Assembly: GCA_008711295.1 (NCBI GenBank)
Contig: VUYV01000089.1
Location: 1,769,213 to 1,833,212 of the forward strand
DNA from: Anarhynchus alexandrinus
Lineage: Eukaryota > Chordata > Aves > Charadriiformes > Charadriidae
Direction: 5' to 3'
DNA: 64,000 bases
Shown here: positions 1 through 13,440 of the stretch, piece by piece
How positions within the stretch are numbered: the stretch's first letter is position 1
How the letters are laid out: each line of letters begins with the position of its first letter
The notes under the pieces: generated by a model
The model's database searches: none
The model's input: the letters and a program-made list of their open reading frames with translations, nothing else
What the model was told of the DNA's origin: nothing
Position numbers and translations under genes: made by a program

Positions 1-1078
1 TAATATATTTGTTACTTCTCCTGTAGATCATTTTAGTGTGAAATATAAGTAGTTAATAACTTCATTAAAGTATTAGTTTTCCACTGTCATAGCCTATCCA
101 TCCTCTTGTTCAGGGCAGCATGCAACTGTAACTTCAGGAAACCTTGCTTTTTTTTTTACCTCTGTAGAGGTAACATTTTAGTATTAAATTTAGGCATGGT
201 GAATTAAAGTTATACTAATTTGCAACTGTTTCTTATATGTAGCAAAGAGGCACTAAATGAAATTATTCTTTTTAAATAACAAAAAACTATATTGAGGAAT
301 TCATGTAACTTGAGGGAAAAGGCAGACATAAGTAAAGAAGATGCTTTGTTTTCTTATGAAACTGAGTTTCTGGGACTCACTGGGAAAAGATAATGGTGCT
401 TCCAGGCTTTTTGTTGTTGCTTCTTTGGTTGGATTTGATGCACACTCTCAGTACATTTTAGCTAATGTGTAAAAAAATATCAGCAGATGACTACTTGTAT
501 AATTAAAGTTGCATTCATTTTATTATTCTTATTTCTTGTAAATGATTATCTTCATGTGGCAAACATGTTTGATGTTATATTTTATTTTCTTCCTATTTAA
601 CAATTAAATTAGTGTTTGTAGATACTGATTCAATATGTATTCATTATGAAACACATAAAAAACCAAGAAGAATTCAATAAAAATCTGAATGGAATATTTT
701 TATCTTGATATCTATGGTAACATTAATGTTTGCTGATGAAGTCATATACCCGAATCCGGGTTTTGGTTGTGTCTTCTTAGTTACATAGTATTCATAGCAG
801 TATTTGTGGCATATGCAGTGGATAAGCCTACCTAGTAGGTAAGTCTTTAGGTCATGATTCGTCATTGGACCAAAACAACACCTCCTCCTGAAGAGGACCT
901 GGTTTCTGCTTCAACTGTCTTACTTCTCATTCAGTCTAATTTGATTATTTTTTATCAGAGTTACTGCAAATATTTGTTACAAATTCTATATTTCCATAGA
1001 ATTTGCTACAAATTCTATATTCTATATACATAGCCCAAAACTGATGGTGTAGTTCCAACAGTACAGAGTTTGAGGGAC
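1..1078. other. AT-rich unique sequence, no gene seen
   Basis: No splice-flanked open frame or recognisable repeat is visible. The stretch is AT-rich with short T and A runs. Around 978-1025 there is a small local repetition: a 14-bp ATTCTATATT-type block occurs twice, with a 7-bp inverted repeat (AGAATTT/AAATTCT) between. This is typical low-complexity drift rather than a gene. Confidence 0.6.
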
Positions 1079-1560
1079 GATATTCTCCCTACTCCATGCA
1101 GTGTTGGTGAGGCTGCACTGGGGATACTGCATACAATTGGGCACATCTTGGTCAACAGCATTCAGCTAAGAGCTACAAAGATGGTTAGGGGCCTAGAACA
1201 CATCAGCCTTGAGAAGAGGTGAAGGGATCTGGACTTGTTTCCTCTGACAAAAAGCCTTACAGTCCTTTGAAGGAGAATTTCAAAGATGATGGAGACAAAC
1301 TCCTCTCAGTAGCAACAGACTCAGATGTAATGAGGGGGGCAGGGGCCATGAGCTGTGGTTTTGAAACTTCAAGACAGAAAAAAGCTTGTCACCAGAAGGG
1401 AAGGTAGTGCTGAATAGGTTGCCCACAGAAGTTATGGCTCCTCCACCTCTGGAGGTTTTCAGGACTTGGCTAGAAAAATGCAAAGATGACCTATATAGTA
1501 CAGGTCACAGTCCCACTTTGTGTGAAATTGAGCTAGCTGACCACAGACATCCCTTCTAAA
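1079..1560 (+). mobile_element. Decayed CR1 LINE fragment (ORF2 C-terminal part plus 3' region)
   Basis: The piece follows the order of the CR1 reverse-transcriptase C-terminal region on the plus strand. It starts near 1081 with ATTCTCCCTACTCCA (the ILPLYS block), then GTTGGTGAGGCTGCACTGG (LVRP..E), then CTACAAAGATGGTTAGGGGCCTAGAACAC (the ATKMI.GLEH block) at about 1177-1203, then GAGAAGAGG. The later blocks (feature of the RLP..V and F..RL type) are recognisable near 1418-1475. Multiple stops and indels break the frame, and the 3' signature repeat is eroded. It is 5'-truncated, as is usual for CR1. This is an old, inactive copy. The 62-codon open frame inside it at 1219-1407 is not a gene. 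Confidence 0.8.
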
Positions 1561-3566
1561 CAACATTTTGTGATGCTATTATTCACTGATAAACAATATT
1601 AACTAGTGGAAACAATACTGGAAACATGTTGGTGACTGAAATAAATTTTAAACAGGTGTCAAAAGCGCTTTCAATTCCCAAATTTTTATAACATATGTGT
1701 TCAACTTTTAGCTGCATTTATTTTGTTTGCATGTTTTGGGGCAGTTTTATATGTCACATTGAAAGCAGTTTAAAACAATTGTTAATAACTTTGAAGTGAT
1801 ATTAAAAAAAAAATATTCCCCCAAATCATACAAAGAAGCGTACATGCAATGGCTTTTTGCGGTTCCCAGGACAAGCATGTCCTATTCTGCTATGTTCAGT
1901 GACTTGTAACAATATTTTTAAGTGCTGAAAAGGCCAGGAGAGGAAGAAGGATGACTGTCCCCTTGGATGAATCTGGTTGTACACAATGCATTAGCAGATG
2001 TAAAATCAGGCCTTGGTGTTCTCAGAAGTAGTGAGTGACTAATGCAAAGCAGAATTTTGGAAAACGGGATATCTGCCTTCTTGTCACATGGGATTTCCAT
2101 GAGGTCTGTCTGTTAGTATGAGAATACAAGATGTGAAATAATCTCTATAGCTAAACTTTATCACAGAGACATGCTATCTTTTCATCAATTTAAATCTATT
2201 CTAAAGAGCTCTAAATAGCTTCTTCCCTAATGCAAGCAAATGAGACACTATGTTGTCATTCCTTGCTAAATTTCTCAGGATAATCTTTTCATTATTTTGT
2301 TGTCTCTTAGATGCAAATGTTGATCCAGTTATAACTTTTAACAAGAAAAAAAGAGAAAGTGTAATATTAAAAACATCAATATAATCTGAAAATCACAGGG
2401 GAAAAAAGAAAAGTAAGAACAGATGAGAGTCTTGCTTTGGGACAAGCGGTTAAAGAAAACAGGAAGAATAAAATGGAAAAAGACAAGGGCAAAAGTGTGA
2501 CATGGAAAGTGAAAAAAATAACAAATATTTAGCTAAAACAAAATTTAGTTGCTGTCTTCTAACTAACTAAAGTTTAATCACTGCACATTTTCTGTTTTTA
2601 TTTGCTATAGCAGAATGAGAAATGGAAGTAATTGACGTTATATGGTATTACAGATGCATTGAGATAAGCTCTAAGGATTTGTCTTTATGGAGCTGTTCAT
2701 TCGGATGATCATATGGTTTGAAATAGAAGTGCAATTAGAACTGCAATACTTCATTAGCTTCAGCTATGGTCACTTTCTTTCTTAAATGAAGCACTCATTA
2801 CTTTATCTGGTATTCTGTGAATTCAGACTCTTCCCCGTATCTGGAAATAGTTTGTATACCTATGTCTCTGATTCACTTTCAAAGTGAAATAAAATAACTG
2901 AAAATAAACCAGCCACAGCTCAGTCAAGCTTTGCATGAAGAATTGATCCAGGTTAACATCTTCTAGTCCTAAATCAACAATTACACAAACTATTGCCATT
3001 TGATCTGGCTTATATCACACAAAAATTAGCTGCATATGTTAACAGCCAGAGAAGAAAAAACACATTTCTTGAATATCTATATTTTCTTTTAAAGATCACT
3101 ATTCATCTGTTTTTTGGTTTTGTTTGTTTGTTTGTTTGCTTGCTTGCTTTTTTGAGGAAAGGAGAGCTTGCTTACAGAAATTCAGTCCCTGCTTAATGTC
3201 TACTCATATTACAGACTTGAAATAGTCTGTAATACAGATTGAAAATTGGCACAAATTATCAAGTAAAGGTAAAAATGTATTTTTCAAAAAAAAAAAAAAT
3301 CTTATATTTCTTTAAAAATGCACTTGTATCTTGATGTAGAAAATGTAGACAGTTGCTTTCCTATACCTGGAAAGGAAATACGAGCAAGTCAAGTCAATTG
3401 AGTGATTACTGTTTTTCAAAGAAGATACTCAGCAAATCTGTGACATTGGCTAGCTGGAAGCTTTCACAGAAGCAATATGAAAGAGAGGGATCCATGGTCA
3501 AACCCCAGTTCTCTAAACCCCAAATTAACCCCATTTGCATTATTCACATATTAAGAAGGTGCATAC
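1561..3566. other. AT-rich unique sequence with one short microsatellite
   Basis: Nothing gene-like is recognisable. There is a short pure A run near 3287 and the TTTG/CTTG microsatellite annotated separately. The small open frames in this stretch have no family resemblance and no supporting splice context. Confidence 0.55.
3117..3150. repeat. (TTTG)n/(CTTG)n microsatellite
   Basis: About five TTTG units run directly into three CTTG units and then a T run. This is a short compound tetranucleotide repeat. Confidence 0.85.
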
Positions 3567-3926
3567 TGTGGCAGGAGCACCCCCTACTCCTCCCTCCACC
3601 GTGGGTTTAACAGCTCGGCACAGGGGTATGGTGGTATGTTTGGCAGGAAGCGCTTGTGAGCTTCTGGTCATACATGCAAACAACCCCCAGCCACATGCCC
3701 AAGGTACCCGAGCCCCACAGACCACCTCAGCCAATGAAAATTCCGTGACCGTGACCAATAGATGACCACAGTTCAGATCTGACCTGCCTATAAAATGGGA
3801 TCCGCACCAGAGACCTTTTGAGTGGTTCTCCTTGGAGCAATGGGTCTGTGATGGGAAGCCCTCTGTTTGGGTTGAGACGCCAGCCTCAAAGTAACTTCCC
3901 CAGGAATTAGGTGTTCTCACCTTTCA
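3567..3926 (+). mobile_element. Solo LTR of an avian endogenous retrovirus (~360 bp, plus orientation)
   Basis: A sharply GC-richer block stands in AT-rich DNA. It begins TGTGGCAGGAGCACC at 3567 and plausibly ends at ...CACCTTTCA near 3926, giving the TG...CA ends expected of an LTR. Inside are two CCAAT boxes (3731-3735 and 3755-3759) and a TATA box (TATAAAA, 3789-3795), spaced as in a retroviral U3 promoter. Downstream of the TATA box the sequence fits an R/U5. No gag, pol or env flanks it, so it would be a solo LTR left by recombination. I do not see a convincing target-site duplication, so the exact ends may shift by a few to about 20 bases. Family assignment is from overall form, not a library match. 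A 126-codon antisense open frame here is a by-product of the LTR sequence. Confidence 0.65.
3731..3795 (+). promoter_or_regulatory. LTR core promoter: two CCAAT boxes and a TATA box
   Basis: CCAAT occurs at 3731-3735 and 3755-3759, followed 30 bp later by TATAAAA at 3789-3795. This spacing is the classic arrangement of an RNA polymerase II promoter and of LTR U3 regions. Initiation would be expected about 25-30 bp downstream, near 3820. Activity is unknown. Confidence 0.6.
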
Positions 3927-6900
3927 GGTGAGTGCTTTGTGCATTTTGAACCATCATTCTAAGCTTAGAGTCAATATGCACAGTGTAGTAAAGGTTCCCA
4001 ACTGACATCCTGAACCTGTAAAAAGTTATGTCTGCCAAAGTGCTTGTAGTATAAGACCTCTGTTAATTCTTACTGTTCTACCTTTTTTGTGACACCGTTG
4101 AAACCTGATTTTTTTTTTTAACATCTTTTGTTGGTCTTTCACTTCCATGACACATACATAATTTTTCCAAAACTGGAGCTTAGTTCATTAATATTGTTAA
4201 GGCTGAATGCTGCTAAATCTCATGAGCTCATTTCAAAATATTTACATTTTTTTCTTTTTGTTTTAATCATTATTTTCCGACTAAATTATGTAACTGACTG
4301 TTGACATCACTTACACTATTACAATTTGTCTGATATAGAGTTGGCCTAAGATGTCTTGTTTCTGTACTACTTATTTTGTTCAGTTTGCCTGAGGTTGCTT
4401 ATGACTGAAAATGTCATTGCTTTGGAACATCTTCTAGACAATAAATGTATGTGTATAAAATAAGAAAGAAATGTACGTACATATTGGCAAGAGGATTTTT
4501 TCCTCTACTGCTGTCTGTGATGCTTTTTCCTGTGAAGGGAGTTTTCAGAATAGTAGCATATTTCATTGTGTTCAGCTGAAACAAGTTGGATGAGAAACAA
4601 TGCTTTTTATTTTTATATGACAGGTTTCTACAACCTTTCATGCATGCCAGATGTACAGATTTCTAAATAGTTTGGGGTTTTTTTGAGGAAATAGAAGTAA
4701 GGAAGTGATTTTCTACGAAGACTTGAGGGTTGCACAAAATACAACCTGCATCTGATAATGTGGAACTATAAATAAGATAAGTATTATTTTAAAGGGAATG
4801 TTGAGTCACAAGGTTGAAACCTCCTCCTCAAGTGCATTTAAATCAAAACAGACAGTTCTGGGCAGAATCCAGAAGTTGTGAAGACAATACTTGCAGTTTG
4901 TTTTAAAGAGAGGCAAAAAGTCAAAGGAAAGTCAAAAGAAGCTACTACTCAAGAGATTTCAAACCACTATTTTGTTTGCAAGGTTCAAGGTTTGATAACT
5001 GCCCCAAGGTCAGAAAATGTAATCTGGATATCCAAATAAAAGAGAAAAGAGTGAGAATTATGTCTTAACCTAGAGTATCTGTTCAATACCTACTTAATAC
5101 ATACACTCATGTGGTTCATTCAGATAAAATATTTTTTTTCTTAGGGCCTAGACAGGAAGGGAAATGGGAATATGATTGGGTGGGGAGAGAAAATTAAGAA
5201 TCTTATTAATGAATTACAATAACCTGGTGTATAAATGTCAGGTGTCATAACTATGTTATACTCTAGACTGTCCTGTCATCTTCAGTGCAACATGCTTAAA
5301 AAAGATGCCTTCCTCTTTCGTTTGATCGAGCAGTCCGTGATCATGTCCCTAGGAGCAAGAAGGCTGAGGGGTACTAACCCTTGCTCTGCAAACATGAGTC
5401 TTCTTTTTTACACAACACTATCAGAGGATGATAGCTAAGATCTTCTTTTACTTTTGATAGAGCAAAGACTTTCAGCCAGGTTTTTGCGGGAGGAAATAAT
5501 TATGTGATCAAGGTTGATTCCAGTTGCCTACTCATGCAGGAAAAGAGCTCAAGTATTAGAATAGTCTGAGAGGGTTTCATTCTGGCCATCTGCTTAACAC
5601 ATCTGAAATATTTAAATATTTTCTGAGCCAAAGAGAGAGTGACAATCTAGCCTTGTGGTTAGGACACACTCAGCTAGTCTAAATGTTTGATCACAGATGC
5701 AAAGTGGACAGAGTTAAGATGAGAATCTGAGGTGGAACCAAATGTGCCCTCAAATGTAAGCTCAGAGTCTATATCATTCTACATTGGATTAACACTCCCC
5801 TTCATGAGATCATAACTGATATTTTTCTGTGCAAGGTAATGAGAATTACATCAAGTTATTACTGAAGTTTACTTAACCTAAACTATTTTATGTTTCCCTA
5901 ATTTAGGTGAAATCTATTAGTGTCTTAACTGAGGACTGTTTGCTTTTTGTGAACTCTCACACAAGGGCATAGTTGTCTGAACCCTGAAAACATATTCCCA
6001 GAATATCCTATACTCAACTAAATAGGTAAGAAATGGTGTTTAATATCCTCTTAATCTGAAGGAAAAATTTAAAGTGAGTTTTGACTTGTTGATTAAATAA
6101 AGATAACAGCAGCACCATCTTCAGCAGAAAGAGCTACTTGCTTGTGAGAAGGTTTTTTTTATAACTAGATGGTCTTCCTCTGCAAACTTTACTTGTTGAA
6201 ACTACTGGGTGATTTTTAACTGAGCTGTGCTTTTGGATACTACATTCTAAGCCAGAAAAATTCTTCCATTTCTGATGAACCTGTAACTGGTAGAGAACCT
6301 GTTCATAGAGGAATCACACTGTTATCCAGCATATAAGTTATACAGTGAAATGGTCAGTATTCACTCGGTGCTTTGTCTTTTCCAGGATCTTCAGATGTTA
6401 ATTAAATGATCTTCCCTAATTCCCTAAGAAGAAAGTAAATAATTTTATACCACTTTGTAGATTGAACGAATAAGGAAGATTATATGGCAAACCACAAAAC
6501 CTGTGCAACTGTAGCAAAGTCTATTCGGGGGGGGGGGGGNTGTCTTATTTTACATTAATTACTTCCTTTATTATCTTAGCTTTAGGGGTCTTCTTTAAAT
6601 TTTTCTTGAACCTGAATTTGTCTGGAATTTCACATCATAAGCATTTCCTGGTTTAATTTTAAGATTTTACCAAGTTTACTATGGATGAGATACTGTAAAA
6701 GTATACCTCGGTATAATATTAGCTGACTGTAGAAGACTATGTCTTGAACACTTCCTATATTTATGGATCCATGCGCATTTATATATTAGGTCCAGGCTTT
6801 TCTTCAGTGGCTATAAGTAGGCTTGGAGAAAGCACATATGAAGTCCACCATCATTGTGTGCCACTGAAACAATATTTCCCATTGCAATGTGAAAATTTGC

Positions 6901-8411
6901 CTGCAGGTATTGAGCAACATGTTTGAGTAGAGTGAATTACTCTCTCTATCTGAGTTGCTATTAAAATTACCCTGTAAATATATCCCACACAGAATCCTTT
7001 TAACAGTTCGATAGTTTGGTACACAGTGGTTGAGTATTTTTCTATGCAGTAGTGCACTTATTCCCCCTTCACCTTGTTCACTAGGTCAGTATTTAAGGAA
7101 GTCCTATCTGGTGTCTAAGAAAAGCACCACATTTGTGCCCTTGCCTTACTAAGTCATATCTGGGGCCATGCCATAGAGAAAGAAACAGCATGAAGATGTT
7201 TTCTAATAATGCACCGTTCTGTTTGTGATAAATAGCTATCTCATGTACAAAGGCTTGTTCTAAGCACAGAAACAAAATATTAGCAAGCCATTATTAAGAA
7301 TACATTATGTATAGCAATTAAAGGAGGAGCAAACACAAATGTGATCTAATACACATGGAAGCAGGGGGTTAAAAAGTACACAGCCCTGACTTTTCTGGGA
7401 ACTACTTACCTTTGCAATGCCAGTTTAAGCCTGAGATAGGGCAATTACGGATAAAACTCATAGCAAAGTCAGGTTTTGCTATTCAGAAAGCTACTTAGAT
7501 ATTGCTCCTTTTTGTTACCTTCTAGTGTTCTTGGTTTGGGTTGGGTTATGATCAAAACAGAGATTTTTTTATGACTATTTGAGATGACCGTTATTTACAG
7601 AGAGTGATTATAATAAATGACACTGAAAATTTATATGATTGGAATACAGAATGCTGCAAACAAAAACAGATGTAAGTAAAAAGCCTAGAGGCTCAGCTTT
7701 TACACTGGAGTAAAGATAATACTTAAGTATCCAGCTTTGTAATAATAAGCAACAATAAAAAGAATATAATATACTTTATCTTCACTTCAGAAAGGATATT
7801 TGACTTCTTATCAATGACATGAAATGAACTCCCTGTTATTAATATCTGATTGCCTGTCCATATAAAATGAACCAGTTTTCTCTGTTAACTCAAGCATCTC
7901 TCAAAAAAATCCAACATAGTGAAAAGGAACCTAATAGGCACACAAACCAAACTATTTCTCAACTCCACACATCCTGAAAAAAACCCTCTGACTGTGAAAA
8001 CAAAACACCCTTTCAGTATGTATTTTGAATGATTAATTCAAAGTTGAACATCAGAGAAGTCAAGAAGCCAGTTCATCCTTATTTTAAGTCCTTGCTCTCA
8101 CAGCACAGAAGTGGTAAAATACTATTATTTATGTATTTAAATGTATGTGCATTAATAGCTTTCAAATACTTGTGTGAGATGACACAAAAGTGAATAATCA
8201 GGTATATCTGAAGCTCTTCACTTAATTCCTTAGAACTTCTTTCAATTTTGTTAATTTTGAGATGTATTTGAATATTATAGTTTCTATTGTGTCTGATACT
8301 TACCAAACCATAGTTGAATCTGATGTTTAGAGCTAGACTATATGTGTATAAGCTCAAGGATCTACAGACATGTTGGAAAAGAATGAATATCGGGTTATCT
8401 GACCAACTATT
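3927..8411. other. AT-rich unique sequence, no gene seen
   Basis: I see no repeat family, RNA gene or coding exon across this 4.5 kb. Composition is uniformly AT-rich. The only notable point is the G run with an N at 6527-6540. Short open frames (60-92 codons) occur on both strands at the rate expected by chance. Confidence 0.55.
6527..6540. other. G13 homopolymer ending in an assembly N
   Basis: Thirteen consecutive G are followed by a single N at 6540, after which ordinary AT-rich sequence resumes. This is the signature of a contig end or an uncalled base at a homopolymer that the sequencing chemistry could not pass. True length is unknown. Confidence 0.9.
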
Positions 8412-9060
8412 TGTCCTGGTTTGAGCAACACGGGACTAATTTCTCTTCTAATATTTGGGAAGACTGTACTTTTAGAACTGTCTAGTGTCTGAATTTGTGA
8501 AAATATTGACTTTGTAGCCAGCTATGGTGTGTGGGTTTCAAGGTCTCAGTGTTTTCGAGCTTGCCAGGTGCAGGAATAAGGAGGAGCGAGACCCGAGCAC
8601 TTGACACAATGGAGTTATTTCATACCATGAACTGCACATTCACTATAAATTAGAAAGTTTGCTGTGAAGTTCTCTCTCTCCCTTGATGACTGCCATCCTA
8701 AGAACTTCTTGCCCTGGTGCTGGACCCCTGAGGCCTTCCCTTCCTCCTGATGCTGTAGTGCTGGCAGTGTCTGACATTACTGTCCCCAGCTGGGAGTGCA
8801 TGGCTTCCTACTGATGGAATGGGCTGAGTATAATCTTTGCATATTCTCTATTGGTATCGGGATCGATATTAGTTCTTTAGTGCTATTAATGTTAATAATC
8901 TAATCTTATTCTATTAAATCTGTTTACATTTCATCTCCTGGGTTTCCTTGTTTATTCTCAATTCCCCTTCCTGGGGGGGGGCGGTGTGGGGTGTCATTGG
9001 GTGATAGAATGATTGTCTAAGTGACAATAAATCGTTATAGATTTCTCAAATCATAACACA
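8412..9060 (+). mobile_element. Solo LTR of avian ERVL-type element (~650 bp, plus orientation)
   Basis: The block starts TGTCCTGGTTTGAG at 8412, a 5' terminus I recognise from avian ERV LTRs. It ends ...CATAACACA at about 9058-9060, giving TG...CA termini. It is GC-richer than its surroundings. It carries a G-rich stretch at 8973-8991 and an AATAAA at 9026-9031 close to the 3' end. The 5' part includes a relatively GC-rich segment at about 8560-8820. No internal retroviral genes adjoin it, so it is a solo LTR. I do not find a clear 5-bp target duplication. The polyadenylation hexamer so near the end would give a very short U5, or it may be incidental. Confidence 0.75.
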
Positions 9061-12000
9061 GTTTTTAATAATAATACTCCTAAAGAAGTTTTAGTAAAAT
9101 AGTCACAAATATGGTAGATTTTAGTAAACTATTGTGAAGTTGCTAAACCACCTTCTTTAGTACACATATTTCTTCTGACTGAAGATATAGTTAGTCGTTT
9201 GAATACTAAGAGCCTACTAAAAAGACCCTTAAACTGTTATATGTTAATTTTTTATTAACCACTTGTCTTTTGTCTTTGTACTGTCCTGTATCTCATTTTT
9301 TCCACAAATATTTATCTACTACATGCTACCCAGTCCTTGCAAATGCATATGCCTAAACTGCTTAGAAGTGATCTGTAATTCAAGCGCTTCTATCTTCCAA
9401 TACCTTGCCTTAGAGTTTGTGTCTTTGCACAGAAACAAATCTTCCCAAAATATTTAGGAAGAGGGTTTGAGAGACTGCTTAGCTCTTTGCAGTTCTTAAG
9501 CAATCATTGTTTAACGATGGATTCTTGAACAGATTATTTAATACTAAGGTTGCCTTCATGAGATCAAGAACCCATTCCTTATAAGGTCTGAAATTAGTGA
9601 TAGCTCATCCATTCAGGACAGAAATAACACAAATCTTTTCTTGTCTTTATTTAATTTACATGCTTAAACTTTCATATCACTTTTTTGTTATGATATTTTC
9701 AATATTTTCCTATTTTTCAGTATATCATTTGGCAATCTGTAACAACAGTGAATAAGCCGGCAATAAACAGTGGAAATGTTCTGTGAAAATTCAAGGATAT
9801 ATTAGATCTTTTATTGTTCTTTTCCCAGTTTGTTTTCCACAGCACTTAACTTAGCCTTTTCATTAACTGATCTATTTATCCTGAACTTCAATATTAGCAG
9901 TTTTAGAATTCACTAGAAGGGAACCACACTAATGACTACATTACCTGCAAATACATAGACTGGCCTAATTAATATCATGTAGAGTACTGTTGTTGTTTTT
10001 CCTACTTTAATTCAATAAAATAAAATACATTTTTAAAGTTTTTTCTTTTTAAAGTATCCAATTTTATGTTCTTGATAACATTAGTAATTAGAATATCAAG
10101 CAGTAAAACCTCATCTATAACAATTTGAGTGGAAATAGGTTGAATTAGAAAAGCAATAGACTATATGACTTCATATATCGCTGAGTGTCTGATGGAAAAA
10201 TTAATTAGAAAGACATTTGTAAATGAAGGTTAGAATTTGCAGAATGCAGAAAAAATGCATTAAAAAAAAAGAAAGTATTCACTGTTTTTGTTTTTAATCA
10301 ACCAGGTGACATTATGCTGAAAACAACTCTTTACTGCTGAGATCACACTACAATATGAAGACAATATTTGTAGGATACAGTATTAGATTGTTTTTCACTA
10401 CATTCAAGAGACTTTTGAAAGAAAATGGGTATTTATAGTTTTCAAAATTCAGTGTAAGCTTTTTTATGAATCTGAATATTGTTTTTATTTTTCTGAAAGG
10501 TTGGATGATCTTGTTTCCAATAAAAGTATTTCTTTAAACAATGGAAATGGTTGTTCTTCACTGATGTCCACCTGCAAAAAATTAGCTAGGGCCTGCTCTT
10601 CGCGAGCTATCATGAAGATCCTGAAGTGCCTCTATATGTGGGGTAAATAATGCCAAACAATCCACTTAAGAAGATTTCATACTGAAAGTATTCTTTTGCT
10701 TTCTATACTATACTGGGAATTCCATTTTCTTCTGATTTTTAGATCAGCTAACTTATAAAAAAAAAGGGCAGATGTAATTTTCTGATACTAAAAATTGAAA
10801 TGTTAAGGGAGTCACAAGACTAAACATAAAAGGAAAGGTTTTTCAAAAGGGATTAAAACATCAGCTGTAACAGTCTTTCTCTTTCTCTTTATAAATATGA
10901 ACATATATGGTTATGATATAACATTGTAAGAATTTTAAAAAATTTAGCTTTAGTTACTTTATAATCCACCCATATAAAAATCTTATGCAACTTGGCATAC
11001 CAACATAATGACTAGCTTTATTATCTGTTATATAAAAAAAAATGTAATTCTTCTGCTACTGCCTTGATTTCCATGCAGTAATATTAAATCTTCAGGTAGT
11101 TGCGCTATAGACATGAAACAGAATTTTTAAAGTTAGGGGCCCACACATGTTATTGATTATTGCTGTGCTGTGGTCTGAAGAATCAGTGCAAACACCAGCC
11201 ATGTCAAATACTGCTAAGCTCAAAAAATAAACTATCAATCACGACTGTAAAAGGCAATAAGTTTAAATTCATAAGTAGGGCTACTTCAAAATATACAAGT
11301 AATTTTTCATATGGTAAGTGTGGGCTGAACGTACTTCCTCTAGATTTTGCACGCATAGGTGTCAGTAAATAAGTTTTCTCTTCACTTGGGATTTCTGTAA
11401 ATCTGAATTTTAAGACAGTTTGCTAAAGTCAACCACACTAAAGTTGCAGTCCTCCACCTGTCACTTTTGCTCATCTTACTCAAGAAACAAATCATAATAA
11501 TTTTTACATGCTTTCTTACTTTGGACTATTTCAACCTATATATCATTAACAAATTACAATTGCATGTTTTTTGTTTTTTTTTTTTTTTAAGCCTGTTATA
11601 TTCTGAACAGAAACCATTTTAAATTTCTCACAAATCTTGTGCAAAAAGAACCCCTGACAACAAAACCAAATAATACTGTTCAAGACTAGAGCTAAGAATA
11701 GGTAAATCAAGTTTCTCTCTGGGCTTTGTGGTACTTTAAAGTAGGAACAAAATGAAAAGCATGGAAATTAGTATTTTAACTAGTAATACTGATAATTAAT
11801 ATTATTAACCCTTCTCTTTTAAAATGTTGTTACAGTTCCCACCACCACAGCCTCTTGTAGACATTTCATTAAGGACTGTTTCTGTACTTGATATTATTCA
11901 CTGAAGTGTTATGAAGGTCTTTGAAACTGAAACTGGAACCAAGGTCTCTGTCTTTCTAAGTGATGGGTATGACCTCTTTCATAGTCTGTTTGTCCTTTCT

Positions 12001-13301
12001 GGTTCAATGAACCATTAACTCTTTTATGCAAAGTAAATTAGGACAGGAGTAATGATACCTTGTTATAAGAGTTTATAATCTGTTGGCTAGGGCATCCGTA
12101 CTGGATATGTAGTTTTCAATAATCCCCTCAGGTGGTACAACCAGTGAAGAGGGAGGAATAAAAACCCTTTGTGTGTATTCAGCAATTGATTTGTCAAATA
12201 AGATGGGATTGAGGCAGTGATAAAGTGGAAAAAGGGAAGTAGTACAACTTCTTTTCCTAGCACTGTACTTTAAGGCAAGGGGTTACTCCCTTCTCCTTTT
12301 CTTTTTTTTTGGGGGGCAGGTGGTGTAGAAATACAAGTGTGTGTGCGTACACATAGTGTTGATTATTAACAAGAAATTTGGGAAGTTTTTAACTGTTCAA
12401 TCTTTGTTTTTTAAACGCTGAGTGGCAACTGTAGAGGGAAGGCTTTGTTAGGAGGGGAGGAAAAGGAGGAGAAAGACTGTAAGGAAGGAGAGTGGTCTAT
12501 AATCTGGTTCACTCAGCTTGCTCATGCCACAATTCCATTAAAAATTTGTGTATCCCAGAAAGTTCAGGGATGCTGTATTTTGCACTAAGACCCTAGTGAA
12601 AATTGGAAATGCTTAGTTCACAAGAGGATTCTCTGATCTTTATATGAAGGGAAGAAGGGATGCCCTATGTGAACGTGACTCAGAAAAATAAATCTTTTCC
12701 TGTACATCACATTTAAGGTACCCAGTTCCCTTTATTGAGTAGTGTAGGTTAGTTCACTCAGAATGCTGGCTTTTGTGGCTTCTTTACCTAGACACTTAAT
12801 CCTCATCAGACGCCCTACACATAGTACAGTGCTTACCTCAGGATTGTGGATTTTTCTAGAGATCAGGTTTTTACATTATAGGAGTTGCCATGCATTCACT
12901 GTGGCAGTCAGTACTTTCTTTAGCAGAGGTGAGCCTTAGCTGTCCTTACTGAAGATTATTCAAGACTGACAATCTGGCACTTATTCCAACTGTTGCCTGC
13001 ATATTACCACTGCAGTTTTACATTTACAATAATGTACTGAATGCAGTTCTGTCTTCTCTATCTCACTAAGAAGGTCCATATCATGACAATGCAGTCAGAC
13101 CACAACTGATAATTAAAGTATCAATGTGGTTCTTATCTAACAGTGTTATTGCATATTACATTACTACACCATTGTATTTTTTGGAAACGGGATTTAAAAG
13201 TATTAATACAAAAGGGAATTGTCTCACCCTTTGCAGAAGTAGTCTTAATTACTAAAATAATTTAATTTTAAAACACGCAGAAATACCTTTATCATCTCTC
13301 A
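9061..13301. other. AT-rich unique sequence, no gene seen
   Basis: No known repeat family or coding exon is recognised. There are long T or A runs (for example near 11568-11588 and 12301) and scattered AT-rich low-complexity patches. A slightly more mixed-composition segment at 12400-13000 has no recognisable frame. Confidence 0.5.
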
Positions 13302-13440
13302 TGGTTTGAGTTGGACTGGCCACTAAAATGAATGACAGATGCTCTCTTTAACTTCTTTCCCCTTCAGAGGAGGGATAGCATCTCCCTTCAGCAGAGAGAG
13401 AAAGAATCAGAGAGAGAGAGACTTATGAGTTGAAAATAAA

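Noticed and set aside
3540..3920. 126-codon antisense open frame.
   Set aside because: It lies wholly within the plus-strand LTR and has no recognisable domain. It is the complement of LTR sequence.
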